Positions 31,143 through 40,807 of a DNA stretch of 59,000 nucleotides are shown in pieces. The number at the start of each line of letters is the position of its first letter. Position 1 is the first letter of the stretch. Location of the stretch: positions 1 through 59,000 of the forward strand of contig JAMPFT010000021.1 in NCBI GenBank assembly GCA_023664305.1, given 5' to 3'. The stretch is from a bacterium (GTDB taxonomy: Bacteria > Bacillota > Clostridia > Lachnospirales > Lachnospiraceae). The position numbers and the translations under genes are program-made. The notes under the pieces were generated by a model. That model saw nothing but the letters and a program-made list of their open reading frames with translations. It had not been told where the DNA came from and made no database searches.

Positions 31143-32768
31143 ATGAAAAAGAAAAGTATGCTGAAAAAGCTTGCGGCGCTGGGACTGACGGCGGCGATGA
31201 CGCTGTCGCTGGCGGCCTGCGGGGACACGGGAAATCCGTCCGGCGAGGGAGGCGGCAGTCAGAGCGGAGGCCAGAGCGGCGCAGCAGGGACATCCGACAA
31301 TGCGGACGCGGGTATTTCCGCAGACAGTCCTTATGCCGGAAAAGGGTACGATCTCTCGGAGCACAAGGATGTCGTAATGTATGTTCTGTGAGACGCGCCG
31401 GCCGATATGGATAAGGTGATGGAAAAGGTGAATAAGGAGTATCTGGAGCCCTGGCTGAATACTACCCTGCAGGTGAACTTCCTGGCATGGGGCGAGTCCG
31501 GCACAAAATATCCCCTGCTGCTTTCCGGCGGAGATCCGGTAGATCTGCTGTACGCGGCGGACTGGATGGGCTATACCTCTCATGTGAGCAGCGGCGGTTA
31601 TACGGAGCTGACGCCGGAATTTCTGCAGCAGTATCTGCCCTACAGCTATGATTTACAGACAGAGGCGGCTTGGAAACAGGTATCCATCGACGGCAAGATT
31701 TATGCGATTCCCTCTCCTGCGGCGGAGTTTAACTCCTACGACATGATCGTAATCCGTCAGGATCTGCTGGATAAGTACAAGATCGAAGGCGCTATTGACA
31801 ACTGGGACAAGTTGAAGGACGCGCTGATCACGATCGCCGGAAACGAGGAGGGTGTATACGGAATCGGCCAGAGAAGCAATAACGAGCTGCTTTGGACCTG
31901 GTGGCAGAGCCACGGAATGTGGTATCTGGATCAGAGCGCGGCAATTATGTACCAGACCCACGGAAACGAAGATCTGCCCGACTGGGACACGGATGTTTCC
32001 TATCTGTACACCTGTCCTGAGTTTTACGAGTTCTGTGTGGAGATGAACGAGATGGCGGCGAAGGGTGTTTGGGATCCCAACGTGGTCAACGACAACTCCA
32101 GCGTGGAGACATTGTTTGAAAACGGGCGTCTTGCCTGTGTGGCGTGGAACTCCACCATCAATACCATCGGCAAAAACATGGAGGAGCAGGGAACCGGAAC
32201 CTACGCAATCTACGACGTGACACCGGAGCAGAAAGCGCAGCGCGCAAAGGCTACCAACAATATGTATACCATCCCCAACAACTGTAAGGATCCCGCCAGG
32301 GCCGCGTTGGTTCTGGACTGCCTGAGAGGCTTTCAGGAGGTTAGTCTGCTTGTGGTAGGCGGTATCGAGGGAGAGCATTATGTGCTCCGTGAGGACGGCT
32401 ACAGAGATCCCGGACCCAACGCGGCAAATTACGGCTGGGCGGCTTGGGCATGGGCGCTCAACCGCGCAGATCTGCCGAAGCTTTACGACGAGGATCCCAG
32501 ACAGCAGATTTATATGGAGACGCTGGAGGGCAAGGAATACTCGCCGCTGGCTTCCGGCTTTACCTTCAATCCCGCGCCTGTGGAGACAGAGATTGCGGTT
32601 ATCAACGATGTTATCGGTACATACGGAAGCAGTCTGACCCTGGGTATGTACGGAGCGGATCTGGACGCAAAGTATCAGGAATTTGTGGAAAAGCTGAATC
32701 AGGCCGGTCTGGAAAAGGTGATGGAGGAAGCGAAGAGACAGTGGGATGAGTATTGCGCCGGTCTGTAA
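31143..32768 (+). pseudogene. solute-binding lipoprotein (LplA type) interrupted by in-frame TGA
   Basis: The gene starts MKKKSMLKKLAALG with signal peptide and lipobox SLAAC. At codon 83 (31389-31391) a TGA interrupts the frame; the next codons continue in the same frame as DAPADMDKV and run to 32768. Relatives have Gly at this place (VLGDxP), so GGA to TGA is the simplest change. Residues 84-541 are complete, with a DUF3502-like C-terminus (SGFTFNPAPVETEIA...). If the stop is real the binding protein is lost and the two permeases have no feeder; an internal restart at 31407 would lack a signal peptide. A sequencing error is the main alternative. Confidence 0.85.
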
Positions 32769-32804
32769 GAATTACAGGCTTCGAAATGAATATCGTTTTG
32801 AAAC

Positions 32805-32850
32805 GGGAAGGGGAGGATGCGGATGCTCGCGTCCTTCCCTATTCTTTTAT
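32805..32850 (+). terminator. terminator of the ABC transport operon
   Basis: GGGAAGG pairs with CCTTCCC, followed by TATTCTTTT. The second copy of the GGAAACTTCGTCG repeat comes right after it at 32859-32877. No gene is visible in the rest of the gap to 33030. Confidence 0.7.
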
Positions 32851-33030
32851 CATATTGGAAACTTCGTCGCAGCAAAAAGTGTCCGACAGGACGTTTTATT
32901 CCCGCAGCCAATGAGCGAAAGACTGTGCTTGTACGGTCAGTTGGCGAATGCAGGGAATTGGGTTACAGGCAGAAAAGCAAAAACAGTTTCTCTGAAACAG
33001 GCAGGAAGGAAGACAGAAAAGAGGTATGAG

Positions 33031-35481
33031 ATGAGCTATCGGTTGGATTTGAGCAATATCGGACAAAAAAACATTTATGATCTGGATGAAAGGTTCTGCG
33101 GCAGGGGGCAGAACGGGGAGGAGATTTCTTTTACAAACTACTATATGCAGCGGGATCGCGAGCCTTTCTTCGGCGTGGGCGGGGAGTTCCATTTTTCGAG
33201 GACGAGCGCCGCGCGCTGGGAACAAGAGATCCTGAAGATGAAGGCCTGCGGGATCAATACAATCTCCACCTATCTGTTTTGGATTCACCACGAGGAGGAA
33301 GAAGGGGTTTTTGATTTCACGGGCTGCCGGGATCTGCGGAAATTCCTGACCCTCTGCAAAAAACATTCGGTAAACGTTATCCTTCGGATCGGCCCCTTTT
33401 CCCACGGGGAATGCAGAAACGGCGGCTTCCCGGACTGGCTGTTTGCGGAGCCCTTTGAGATGCGCAAGCTCAGCGAGGGCTACCTGTATTACGTCAGAAG
33501 ATATTTTACGGAAATCGGAAAGCAGACAAAGGGTCTTTATTTTAAAGACGGCGGTCCTGTGATCGCCGTTCAGATCGACAATGAATATATGCATTCTTCT
33601 TCCCTCTGGAGCTTTTCCTGGACGGTGAACCATGAGTTTGTCTTCGGCGGGGACGAGGGCGACGAATATATGATCGGAATCCGGGATGTGGCGCTCTCCT
33701 GCGGAATTGAGCCGGTGTTTTTTACCGCTACCGGCTGGGGCGGCGCGATTACGCCGGAGTGCATGATACCCATGTGGGGCGGGTATTGCTACCGTCCCTG
33801 GATGCCTATGCCGGACGGGATTCATCCCCCGACGGATGAGTTTATCTATCAGGATTTCCACCGCAACGGCGTGGAGACGGCCTACGATTTCCATCCTGCC
33901 TATGAGCCGGAGACAAAGCCCTACGGCTGCTGCGAAATCGGCGCGGGAATCATGGTCGGCTATACCTACCGGGCGCAGTACCCTTACAAAAGCGTAGACG
34001 CCATCGCCAATGTCAAGATTGCGTCCGGCTGCAATTTTCTGGGATACTATATGTACCACGGCGGCAGTCATCCTCTGGGAAAGCACGGCGGCTACACCAA
34101 CGACGGAAGCCTGCCGAAGATTTCCTACGATTATCAGGCGGCGATCGGCGAGTACGGACAGGTGCGGGAGTCCGCCAAAAGGTCCAAAAACGTCCACTAT
34201 TTTGCAAATACCTTCCGGAAAGAGCTCTGTCCTCTGCAGACCGTGCTTCCACCGGGGGCCTCGCAGATTTCCCCGGAGGATAGGAACACGCTCCGCTTTG
34301 CGGTGAGGACAGACGGAAAGAGAGGATTCCTCTTTGTAAATAATTTCCAGGATCACGCCGAGATGCCGGACAGGGCAGGGGAAGAAATTCTTCTGCGGAC
34401 GGAAGGGGGAGAGCTTTCCTTTTCCATCGATCTGGCAGGGGATGAAAACGCCATTCTGCCCTTTCACCTTGATCTGGACGGGATCGAACTGATCAAGGCG
34501 ACGGCGCAGCCGGTCACGGTTCTGGAGGGAGAGGTAAAAACCTATGTTTTCTTTGTGCCGACGGGACTTGGCGGCGAATTTACGCTGGAGGAGGGCGCGA
34601 AAGCGGAAGAGACGGGGAGTAACAGGTTTTCCTTTACCGCGGGAAGGAAAGCGCAGCTGTTTACCGCGGTAAAGGCGGACAGCAGGGTGCGGATTCTTGT
34701 GATAAGCCGCAAAATGGCCGACAATATGTACCTGGTAAAGGAAGGGCTTGTCTTCACGGACGCGGTGGCGCTGCAGGATGAGAACGGTATCCGGCTGGAG
34801 ACGGAGCGGCATGAAAATTTTGTTTATACATATCCGGAGACCCTTCGGTGTACGGCCGAAAACTGCAGGGAGATCAGGGAGGAGAAAATCTCAGAGGGAG
34901 GAAGTCCTGAAAGCGGAGCCCCGAAAGAAGGAACCTCGAAAGAAGGAACCTCGAAAGAAGGAGCCCCGAAAGAAGGAGCCCCGAAAGAAGGGACCTCGAA
35001 AGAAGGAACCTCAGGGGAAAGAAGCCTTCAGAAGGAAATCCCGGCGGAAGGAAATTTTGAGAGAGGAATCCCAAAGGAGATGAGAGCCTGGCTGGTTTCC
35101 TGCGAAAAAAGGGAGATTACTCCTGTCTTGCGGGAGGCCGTGCCGCATCGGTATCTTCTCACGGTTCCGAAGGGATGCTTTGAGGGACTGAGGGACGTTA
35201 TGCTGCGAATCGATTACGTCGGAGATATCGGCAACGCCTTTTTGAACCATCGCCTGATCAACGACAATTATTCCAACGGAAAAACATGGGAGGTAGGACT
35301 TTCGGACTTTCGCGAAGAACTGGCAGAGAAAGATATCCTGCTGTACATTTCCCCGATCAAGGAGGGAGCAAAAATTGTCGTCAACAATCAGATGGCGGCG
35401 GTAAACGAGACGGTGGAGAAGGTTTCCGAGAAGATTGGCTCGGTCCGTCTGGATCCGGTTTACGATATTCGGATTTGCTGA
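33031..35481 (+). CDS. GH35-like beta-galactosidase
   Basis: An 816-aa glycosidase, apparently cytoplasmic (no signal peptide). The TIM barrel starts with YYMQRDREPFFGVGGEFHFSR and INTISTYLFWIHHEEEEGVFDFTG, the standard GH35 opening. Acid/base Glu is at 185 in IAVQIDNEY; the second Glu may be in CCEIGAGI. Beta-rich domains follow. Residues 631-660 are a five-residue repeat insert. The start at 33031 has AAAGAGG upstream; the frame opens earlier without conservation. It follows the transporter and shares a bidirectional terminator with the convergent araC-type gene, so it probably cleaves the imported galactoside. Confidence 0.88.
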   Translation: MSYRLDLSNIGQKNIYDLDERFCGRGQNGEEISFTNYYMQRDREPFFGVGGEFHFSRTSAARWEQEILKMKACGINTISTYLFWIHHEEEEGVFDFTGCRDLRKFLTLCKKHSVNVILRIGPFSHGECRNGGFPDWLFAEPFEMRKLSEGYLYYVRRYFTEIGKQTKGLYFKDGGPVIAVQIDNEYMHSSSLWSFSWTVNHEFVFGGDEGDEYMIGIRDVALSCGIEPVFFTATGWGGAITPECMIPMWGGYCYRPWMPMPDGIHPPTDEFIYQDFHRNGVETAYDFHPAYEPETKPYGCCEIGAGIMVGYTYRAQYPYKSVDAIANVKIASGCNFLGYYMYHGGSHPLGKHGGYTNDGSLPKISYDYQAAIGEYGQVRESAKRSKNVHYFANTFRKELCPLQTVLPPGASQISPEDRNTLRFAVRTDGKRGFLFVNNFQDHAEMPDRAGEEILLRTEGGELSFSIDLAGDENAILPFHLDLDGIELIKATAQPVTVLEGEVKTYVFFVPTGLGGEFTLEEGAKAEETGSNRFSFTAGRKAQLFTAVKADSRVRILVISRKMADNMYLVKEGLVFTDAVALQDENGIRLETERHENFVYTYPETLRCTAENCREIREEKISEGGSPESGAPKEGTSKEGTSKEGAPKEGAPKEGTSKEGTSGERSLQKEIPAEGNFERGIPKEMRAWLVSCEKREITPVLREAVPHRYLLTVPKGCFEGLRDVMLRIDYVGDIGNAFLNHRLINDNYSNGKTWEVGLSDFREELAEKDILLYISPIKEGAKIVVNNQMAAVNETVEKVSEKIGSVRLDPVYDIRIC
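34921..35010 (+). repeat. six 15-bp tandem repeats inside the GH35 gene
   Basis: Six contiguous units of (C/T)CGAAAGAAGGA(A/G)CC type encode (P/S)KEG(T/A) pentapeptides. They lie between two beta-domains of the enzyme and keep the frame; diverged copies extend a little further each way. Confidence 0.92.
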
Positions 35482-35483
35482 AT

Positions 35484-35519
35484 AAAAAGGGATCGCCTTT
35501 AGGAGACGATCCCTTTTTT
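35484..35519. terminator. bidirectional terminator, overlaps end of araC-type gene
   Basis: AAAAGGGATCG pairs with CGATCCCTTTTTT around a 12-base loop; T-runs lie on both strands. The last codons of the minus-strand regulator gene lie within the stem and its stop codon in the loop. Confidence 0.9.
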
Positions 35520-36350
35520 CCGGTATGCAGTGGGCGTTGTCCCCACGTTTTTCTTAAAGGCCGCGCAGAATACGCTCTCCGAGGAGAAGCCTGATTTGTA
35601 GCAGATATCGCTGACGGAAAGACTGCTTTCCAAAAGAAGCATCTTGGCCAGACGGATCCGTGCATTGACAATATATTCATGAGGGGACATGCCCGTCTCG
35701 TTTTTAAAGACCCGGATAAAATAATAGGTGCTCATAAAGGCCTGCTTTGCCAGATCGTCAATCTTCAGATTCTCCTCCAGATGATTCTGGATGTATACCT
35801 TGCAGTTTTCCACGGCGGCGATGCGCTGCACGATTTTAATCTGCTGGGGCGTGTAAATAATAAATTCCGTCAGGATATCGTTGAGATATTTTGCGATCAG
35901 AACCTCCCAGATATCCTCCTGCTTCGCGAAGGGCTGGTAGACATAAGCCATCCGGTTTAAGAGAGGAAGCGGGTCGGACAGGGTAAAAACATTCCCCAGC
36001 TTGTCTACAGCCATCTGATACATTTTTCGGGCCGGAGGACCGTCGAAAAGGATCCAGGTAGCTTCCCAGCCGGTGTCCGAATAATAACAGTACTCCTGAT
36101 AGCAGTCCAGCAGCACAAAGCTGTTCTTTTCCACAGTCTGTTTCTTGTTCCCGAACTCCAGCGTAAAGGAGCCGTCAAATACATACACCAGAAGAAAGCT
36201 GTCGAAGCTCAGTCGATGCTGGCGGTAGCCTGGCAGATAAATAAAATGTCCCAGGTATGTCGGATAGAGAAAGGTTTCCGCAATTTTTGCGCTGGGCGTA
36301 TTGACAAAGTAGTCGGATCTCGGATCTACATATTTATCAGTCGATTTCAT
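35499..36350 (-). CDS. AraC-family transcriptional regulator
   Basis: A 283-aa regulator with an N-terminal cupin-like sugar-sensing domain (LLVYVFDGSFTLEFGNKKQTV) and a C-terminal double helix-turn-helix (NLKIDDLAKQAFMSTYYFIRVFKNETGMSPHEYI ... DICYKSGFSSESVFCAAFKKNVGTTPTAYR). It is likely to control the flanking glycosidase genes on sensing the released sugar. ATG 36350 has GCGAGG upstream; GTG 36359 is less likely. A dyad centred on the -10 box lies directly upstream. Confidence 0.93.
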   Translation of the reverse strand: MKSTDKYVDPRSDYFVNTPSAKIAETFLYPTYLGHFIYLPGYRQHRLSFDSFLLVYVFDGSFTLEFGNKKQTVEKNSFVLLDCYQEYCYYSDTGWEATWILFDGPPARKMYQMAVDKLGNVFTLSDPLPLLNRMAYVYQPFAKQEDIWEVLIAKYLNDILTEFIIYTPQQIKIVQRIAAVENCKVYIQNHLEENLKIDDLAKQAFMSTYYFIRVFKNETGMSPHEYIVNARIRLAKMLLLESSLSVSDICYKSGFSSESVFCAAFKKNVGTTPTAYRKKGIVS

Positions 36351-36358
36351 GACAAACA

Positions 36359-36397
36359 CCTCGCCTTCTCTCCATTATAATCGGAGAAAAAGCGAGG
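36359..36397 (-). promoter_or_regulatory. dyad centred on the -10 box of the araC-type gene
   Basis: Arms CCTCGC (36359-36364) and TCTCC (36369-36373) mirror GGAGA (36383-36387) and GCGAGG (36392-36397) with equal 4-base gaps. The minus-strand TATAAT (36379-36374) sits at the centre. One arm also contains the gene's ribosome site. This could be an operator; in RNA it could fold only if transcription starts upstream. Confidence 0.5.
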
Positions 36398-36494
36398 CGC
36401 AAGACAAAATTGCTATCAACGGTAGGGCTTAGTCAGGCGGCATGGCGAAAACGTAAGTGTGTTCCCGCGCAGCTTTTTGGCCCTTGCGGGTAAG

Positions 36495-38864
36495 CTATGC
36501 AGTTACGGTGAGTTCCACGGAGGCGGATTTCAGCCCCTCCGCCGAAAAAGTGACCGTCACCCTGCCCGGCGCGTCTGCGGCAAGAGCCGCAAACAGCTTT
36601 CCGGAGAAAAGCCTTCGGGAAGAGACGCTGCAGAGCGTCCGGTCGGTTACGCTGCCGTTATCCAGACCGAGGAGACGGGCAGGACCTTCCACGGTACAGG
36701 TGACTTCCGCTTCCGCGTCCGGCACGAAGCGGCCGGATGCATCGAAGGCCGCCGTCTCCAGCTGTAGGATGCCGCCTGCGGGAACGGCTGTTTTCCAGGC
36801 CGCTGCCTGCAGGGCTGCGGGAGCGCCGGTAGTAAAAATGCTGTATTCCAGCTTCTTCTCGCCGCCCACATAGCCGATGGCCTTCAGCTCTCCCGGCTCA
36901 TAGGGCACATCCCAGGTCAGGTGAAGATCGTTGGTGGTGGCGTGTCTCCCGGAGTGCTCGTACCAGTTGTTTTCCGCGCCGTAGCGGGGGCAGGCCAAGC
37001 CCTTTTTGCCGATCAGTCGTCCGTTGAGATACAGCTCCACTTCCTCGCAGCCGGTGTAGCATACCACCTGCTTAAACTGCCCCTCCTGTCCGGGCCAGTT
37101 CCAGTGCGGCAGAAGGTGAAGAGTGTAGTCCTCTTTGTTCCAGATGGAGCGGAAATAATAATAGGAATCCTTTTCCAGACCGGCTAAGTCCAGGGGGCCG
37201 CAGGAAGCGCCCTTTCTCGGCCAGCGGCATTCTCCCAGATAGTCGATACCGGTCCAGAGATAGTCTCCCGCCACAAAATCCCGGCTGACGGTGTAGCGCC
37301 AGAGGGCTTCGTGATGAAGGGTAGCCTTCGCATAGCTTCCCCAGAAGGGGTCGTCCCCGTAAATGCCGCGGTCTCCGCCCACGGAAGGGTTCTCGGAGCC
37401 GCACATACGCCGCTTCGGGAAAAGCTGCCGGTCCTCATCGTAGAAGGTTTCCGCCCGGCCGCGCCATCTTCCCACATAATTGTACCCGACCACATCCAGA
37501 ACATTTTCAAACTCCCGCAGAGTCCGGCCGGTGCTGTTGGCGGCAATGTTATCGCAGGCGCTGGTTACCATGCGCGTGCAGTCCTCCTCATGGCAGATAT
37601 CCTGAAGGTATTTTGCGATTGCAGGGCCGTCGATGGAGGACTGCTCCGGGATTTCGTTTCCGATGCTCCAAAGAATCACGGAAGGGTGGTTAAAATCCCT
37701 GCGCAGCATGGCGACAAGGTTCGTCTTTGCCTCCGCCGCAAAGAACATACTGGAGCCGTAGGCAAAGCTCTGGGAGTAATAATTGTTGTTCTTGTGTTTG
37801 GTCAGCAGCCATTCGTCAAAAATTTCATCCATGACGAGAAAGCCCAGCTCGTCGCAGAGATCCAGAAAAGCGGGATCAGGAGGGTTGTGGGCGCAGCGGA
37901 TGGCGTTGCAGCCCATATCTTTCAGCTTTGTAAGACGCCTCTCCCAGACGTCCCGGTAGCCCACGGCGCCGAAGAGCCCGCAGTCGTGATGCAGGCACAT
38001 CCCTTTCAGCTTGACCGAAGCTCCGTTCAGCAGAAAGCCCCTGTCGCAGTCAAAGACAGCCGTTCGGATTCCCACAGGAGTGGAGAGCTCGTCCACGGTT
38101 TCTCCGTCCGCCTGTAGAGTCGTCACGAGAGTGTACAGATAAGGATCCTCCGCAGACCACAGATGCGGCGCATCGATCTCCGGGCGCACCTCGCAGTCGG
38201 TGCAGGAGTCCTTTTTTAGGGACAGGGACGTGCCTGCGAAAGCCGCTTCGTTTCCGTCCCGGTCCAGCAGACGGTAGAGCACGCCGACGGTCTGTCTGCT
38301 TTGGCCCCTGTTTTCCACAAGAGTCCGAATCGTCAGACTTGCTTTGCCATACTCCGGGAACAGGCTGCTTGTAGTACAGCGGACGCCGTGAAGGGCGATG
38401 CGGATGTCGTCCGTGACGGTGAGATGTACGTTCCGATAAATGCCGGAGCCGGTGTACCAGCGGGAATTGGGCTGATGACTGTTGTCTACCCGTACCGAAA
38501 TCAGATTCTCGCCGGGCAGGAGGCCGTCCAAAGACACCTCGAAGGGAGTATAGCCGTAGCCGTGATGTCCGATTTCCTTACCGTTCAGATAGACCGTGGC
38601 GTCCATATAGACGCCGTCGAACAGAAGACTGACATGCTTTCCGGGCGAAAGGAAATCCGCATCCGGCGTAAACAGCCTGCGATACCAGCCGATGCCGGCC
38701 CGGGCGTATCCGCCGCCTCCCCCTGTGGGGGCGTCCTCCCGTAATTCGTATTCCGTGCTCCAGTCGTGGGGGAGCCGGACGGGTCTCCATTCGGCCTCCG
38801 GCCCGGGGGCATCGTCCGATAAAATGAACTGCCAGTCTTGGTTAAACAGTTGATGGATTCGCAT
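36495..38864 (-). CDS. GH2-family glycosidase (beta-galactosidase-like)
   Basis: A 789-aa GH2 enzyme: N-terminal sugar-binding domain (WQFILSDD, LPHDW, GIGWYRR), immunoglobulin-like domains, a catalytic barrel with acid/base Glu near 404 in LWSIGNEIPEQ and a candidate nucleophile in MCGSEN, then a C-terminal Ig-like domain of the type in DUF4982-bearing enzymes. Beta-galactosidase is the best guess; other beta-glycosides are possible. The start 38864 has AGGAGG 8 bases upstream. No signal peptide. The esterase gene lies upstream on the same strand, so the two may share a transcript. Confidence 0.9.
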   Translation of the reverse strand: MRIHQLFNQDWQFILSDDAPGPEAEWRPVRLPHDWSTEYELREDAPTGGGGGYARAGIGWYRRLFTPDADFLSPGKHVSLLFDGVYMDATVYLNGKEIGHHGYGYTPFEVSLDGLLPGENLISVRVDNSHQPNSRWYTGSGIYRNVHLTVTDDIRIALHGVRCTTSSLFPEYGKASLTIRTLVENRGQSRQTVGVLYRLLDRDGNEAAFAGTSLSLKKDSCTDCEVRPEIDAPHLWSAEDPYLYTLVTTLQADGETVDELSTPVGIRTAVFDCDRGFLLNGASVKLKGMCLHHDCGLFGAVGYRDVWERRLTKLKDMGCNAIRCAHNPPDPAFLDLCDELGFLVMDEIFDEWLLTKHKNNNYYSQSFAYGSSMFFAAEAKTNLVAMLRRDFNHPSVILWSIGNEIPEQSSIDGPAIAKYLQDICHEEDCTRMVTSACDNIAANSTGRTLREFENVLDVVGYNYVGRWRGRAETFYDEDRQLFPKRRMCGSENPSVGGDRGIYGDDPFWGSYAKATLHHEALWRYTVSRDFVAGDYLWTGIDYLGECRWPRKGASCGPLDLAGLEKDSYYYFRSIWNKEDYTLHLLPHWNWPGQEGQFKQVVCYTGCEEVELYLNGRLIGKKGLACPRYGAENNWYEHSGRHATTNDLHLTWDVPYEPGELKAIGYVGGEKKLEYSIFTTGAPAALQAAAWKTAVPAGGILQLETAAFDASGRFVPDAEAEVTCTVEGPARLLGLDNGSVTDRTLCSVSSRRLFSGKLFAALAADAPGRVTVTFSAEGLKSASVELTVTA

Positions 38865-38976
38865 AATGAAGCCTCCTATTGAATTTGTGGGGCAATGTAG
38901 GCGGCCTGAACAATGGTTAGTTGTAAGTGCAACCGCTTGCCCTATGTGTAACAAATTTGTGTTTCAGCGTTTTGTC

Positions 38977-40533
38977 TTAATGCTGAATTTTATCCCGATT
39001 CTTCGCCAGCATCTCCTCGAAAAGCGAGTTCATCTTGTCCTGCAGAAGCGGCAGCAGCTCGTGATCGTGGTTGGTCAGCAGTCTGGTATCGGCGTCAAAG
39101 ATCATGGTGTGCTCTTCGTCCGGCGTGCAGGCGGGCCAATGGGGGACAGCCGGATTGTCGGGGCTGCCGGTTTTGGCAAAGGCCATAACGCTGTCGAAAA
39201 TCTGCTTTTCCAGCTTCTCCGTAATTCCTTTTTCCTGTGTCACCGGGGTGAAGGAGGTGTTGTGGAACACAAAGGGGATATCGATACAGTGCCAGGGTGT
39301 TTTGCCGCCGTTTACGGAGAAATCCTGGTTAAACAGGTAGGCGTAGGTGCAGGAATTAAGCTCCGCGCGCCGCCGGATAAATTCCACGGTAGGGCGGCGG
39401 AAGCGGAAGTCCATGCTCAGCAGATGGAGGGGCTTCCGCTTTGGGTAAGCCTTCTTAAACATCGGCATGAGACGGTTGTAGGAGTCCTCGCCCACGGTAG
39501 ACTTTACCAGCTGAAGCTCCTGCTCCGGGGTCAGATCCTCTTCCACGTTCATATAGTCAAAGAAGGTGCCAAATTCCCCGAACACCGTTCCGATCATCAT
39601 GGGGATTTGGGAGGTTTCCTTTCGGAAGCCCCGGTTTAAGCCGTCGCCCAGATAATAGTGGTTGGGAACGGGATGCCATCCGTGGTAACCGGCCTGGCCG
39701 CTCTGCCTGCTGCTTATTTTCTGAAAGGCCTCGGAAAGGGCCGCGTAGGAAACCTGCTCCAGTATCTTGACGTCGTCCGAGCCAAAGCTGCGGATCATCT
39801 CTTTTACCATGTCCGTGTTGCAGGGCATGGCCGCCTCGTCGCGCTTATCCAGAATCCCGCTCATGTTCAGCGCCTTTGCGTAAAGACCGTCGGCGGCGGG
39901 AGTCTGCAGCAGGGCGTCGATCTTGCCGCCTCCGCCGGACTGGCCGAACAAGGTCACGTTTTTCGGATCTCCGCCGAAAGCGGCGATATTGTCGTGGATC
40001 CATTCCAGAGACGCGACGAGATCGGCGAGGCCGGCGTTGACGGAGTTGGCGTATTCCTCGCCGAAGTCCGAAAGATCCAGATGTCCCAGGATGTTCAACC
40101 GGTGATTGACGGACACCACGACGACCTGACCCTCCCGGCACATGTTTTCTCCCTCATAGGCGATGTGATCCATGGAAGCGCCCACGTCGAAGCCGCCGCC
40201 GTGGAACCATACCATGACGGGACGGGCGTTGGAATCGCAGGCGGGCGTCCAGATATTTAAGTTCAGGCAGTCCTCGTCCATAGGCCAGAAGCGGTGAGGC
40301 ACCATCAGCTCGCCGACGGGTTTGGATACCGGCTGGGGGCAGATATAGCCGAAGCTGGTGGCGTCCAGGACCCCGTCCCAGGGTTCCGCAGGCTCCGGCG
40401 CGTGGAAGCGTGCCGCCTTTGCATAGGGGATGCCCTTAAAGATAGAAATTCCGTCCAGTTCAAAGCCTTTTACCCTGCCCCGGGTTGTCTGCACAAGCGC
40501 CGTTTTGCCGTCGCATCGAAAAGTGTGTTCCAT
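38977..40533 (-). CDS. type B carboxylesterase
   Basis: A 518-aa alpha/beta hydrolase of the carboxylesterase type B family. The oxyanion loop is WFHGGGFDVGAS near 109-120, and the nucleophile Ser is at 199 in FGQSGGGG (family GESAG). No signal peptide. It would remove acyl groups from sugars or other esters in the cytoplasm. Start at 40533 with AAAGGAAG just upstream; upstream codons to 40641 are not conserved. It is divergent from the tandem esterase gene at 40808, so the gap 40534-40807 should hold both promoters. Confidence 0.9.
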   Translation of the reverse strand: MEHTFRCDGKTALVQTTRGRVKGFELDGISIFKGIPYAKAARFHAPEPAEPWDGVLDATSFGYICPQPVSKPVGELMVPHRFWPMDEDCLNLNIWTPACDSNARPVMVWFHGGGFDVGASMDHIAYEGENMCREGQVVVVSVNHRLNILGHLDLSDFGEEYANSVNAGLADLVASLEWIHDNIAAFGGDPKNVTLFGQSGGGGKIDALLQTPAADGLYAKALNMSGILDKRDEAAMPCNTDMVKEMIRSFGSDDVKILEQVSYAALSEAFQKISSRQSGQAGYHGWHPVPNHYYLGDGLNRGFRKETSQIPMMIGTVFGEFGTFFDYMNVEEDLTPEQELQLVKSTVGEDSYNRLMPMFKKAYPKRKPLHLLSMDFRFRRPTVEFIRRRAELNSCTYAYLFNQDFSVNGGKTPWHCIDIPFVFHNTSFTPVTQEKGITEKLEKQIFDSVMAFAKTGSPDNPAVPHWPACTPDEEHTMIFDADTRLLTNHDHELLPLLQDKMNSLFEEMLAKNRDKIQH

Positions 40534-40726
40534 AAGCTTCCTTTCTGTACCGAGAGGTACGACCGTTTCCGGTAAATTTTCTATATTCTTAGATTCATTA
40601 TAAGAAACAAACACAGTATTGGCAAGGACAAGTAATCGCAAAAACAGAGCAAGAAATCTATATACACAGGATTGCGGTTTCGGTAAAATTTTAAATAAGT
40701 GCTAAAGAATTTCCAAATTACACACT

Positions 40727-40772
40727 GAAGAATCGTCAGATGGGCTTTGCGCACCTTGAGAAACGATTCTTC
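40727..40772 (+). promoter_or_regulatory. 10-bp inverted repeat upstream of the tandem esterase gene
   Basis: GAAGAATCGT (40727-40736) and ACGATTCTTC (40763-40772) flank a 26-base loop containing GGGCTTTGCGCACC. It ends 36 bases before the ATG and can form a leader hairpin or operator. The rest of the 274-base divergent gap is AT-rich and probably promoter DNA. Confidence 0.45.
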
Positions 40773-40807
40773 GCACATACGGGTATCAGCAGGAAAGGCG
40801 GAAGATT

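Noticed and set aside
31389-31391. TGA as a selenocysteine codon
   Set aside because: Homologues have Gly, not Cys, at this position, and no SECIS-like hairpin is evident just downstream.
32896-34812. Minus-strand frame of 638 codons under the GH35 gene
   Set aside because: Shadow of the glycosidase; no start site or recognisable motif.
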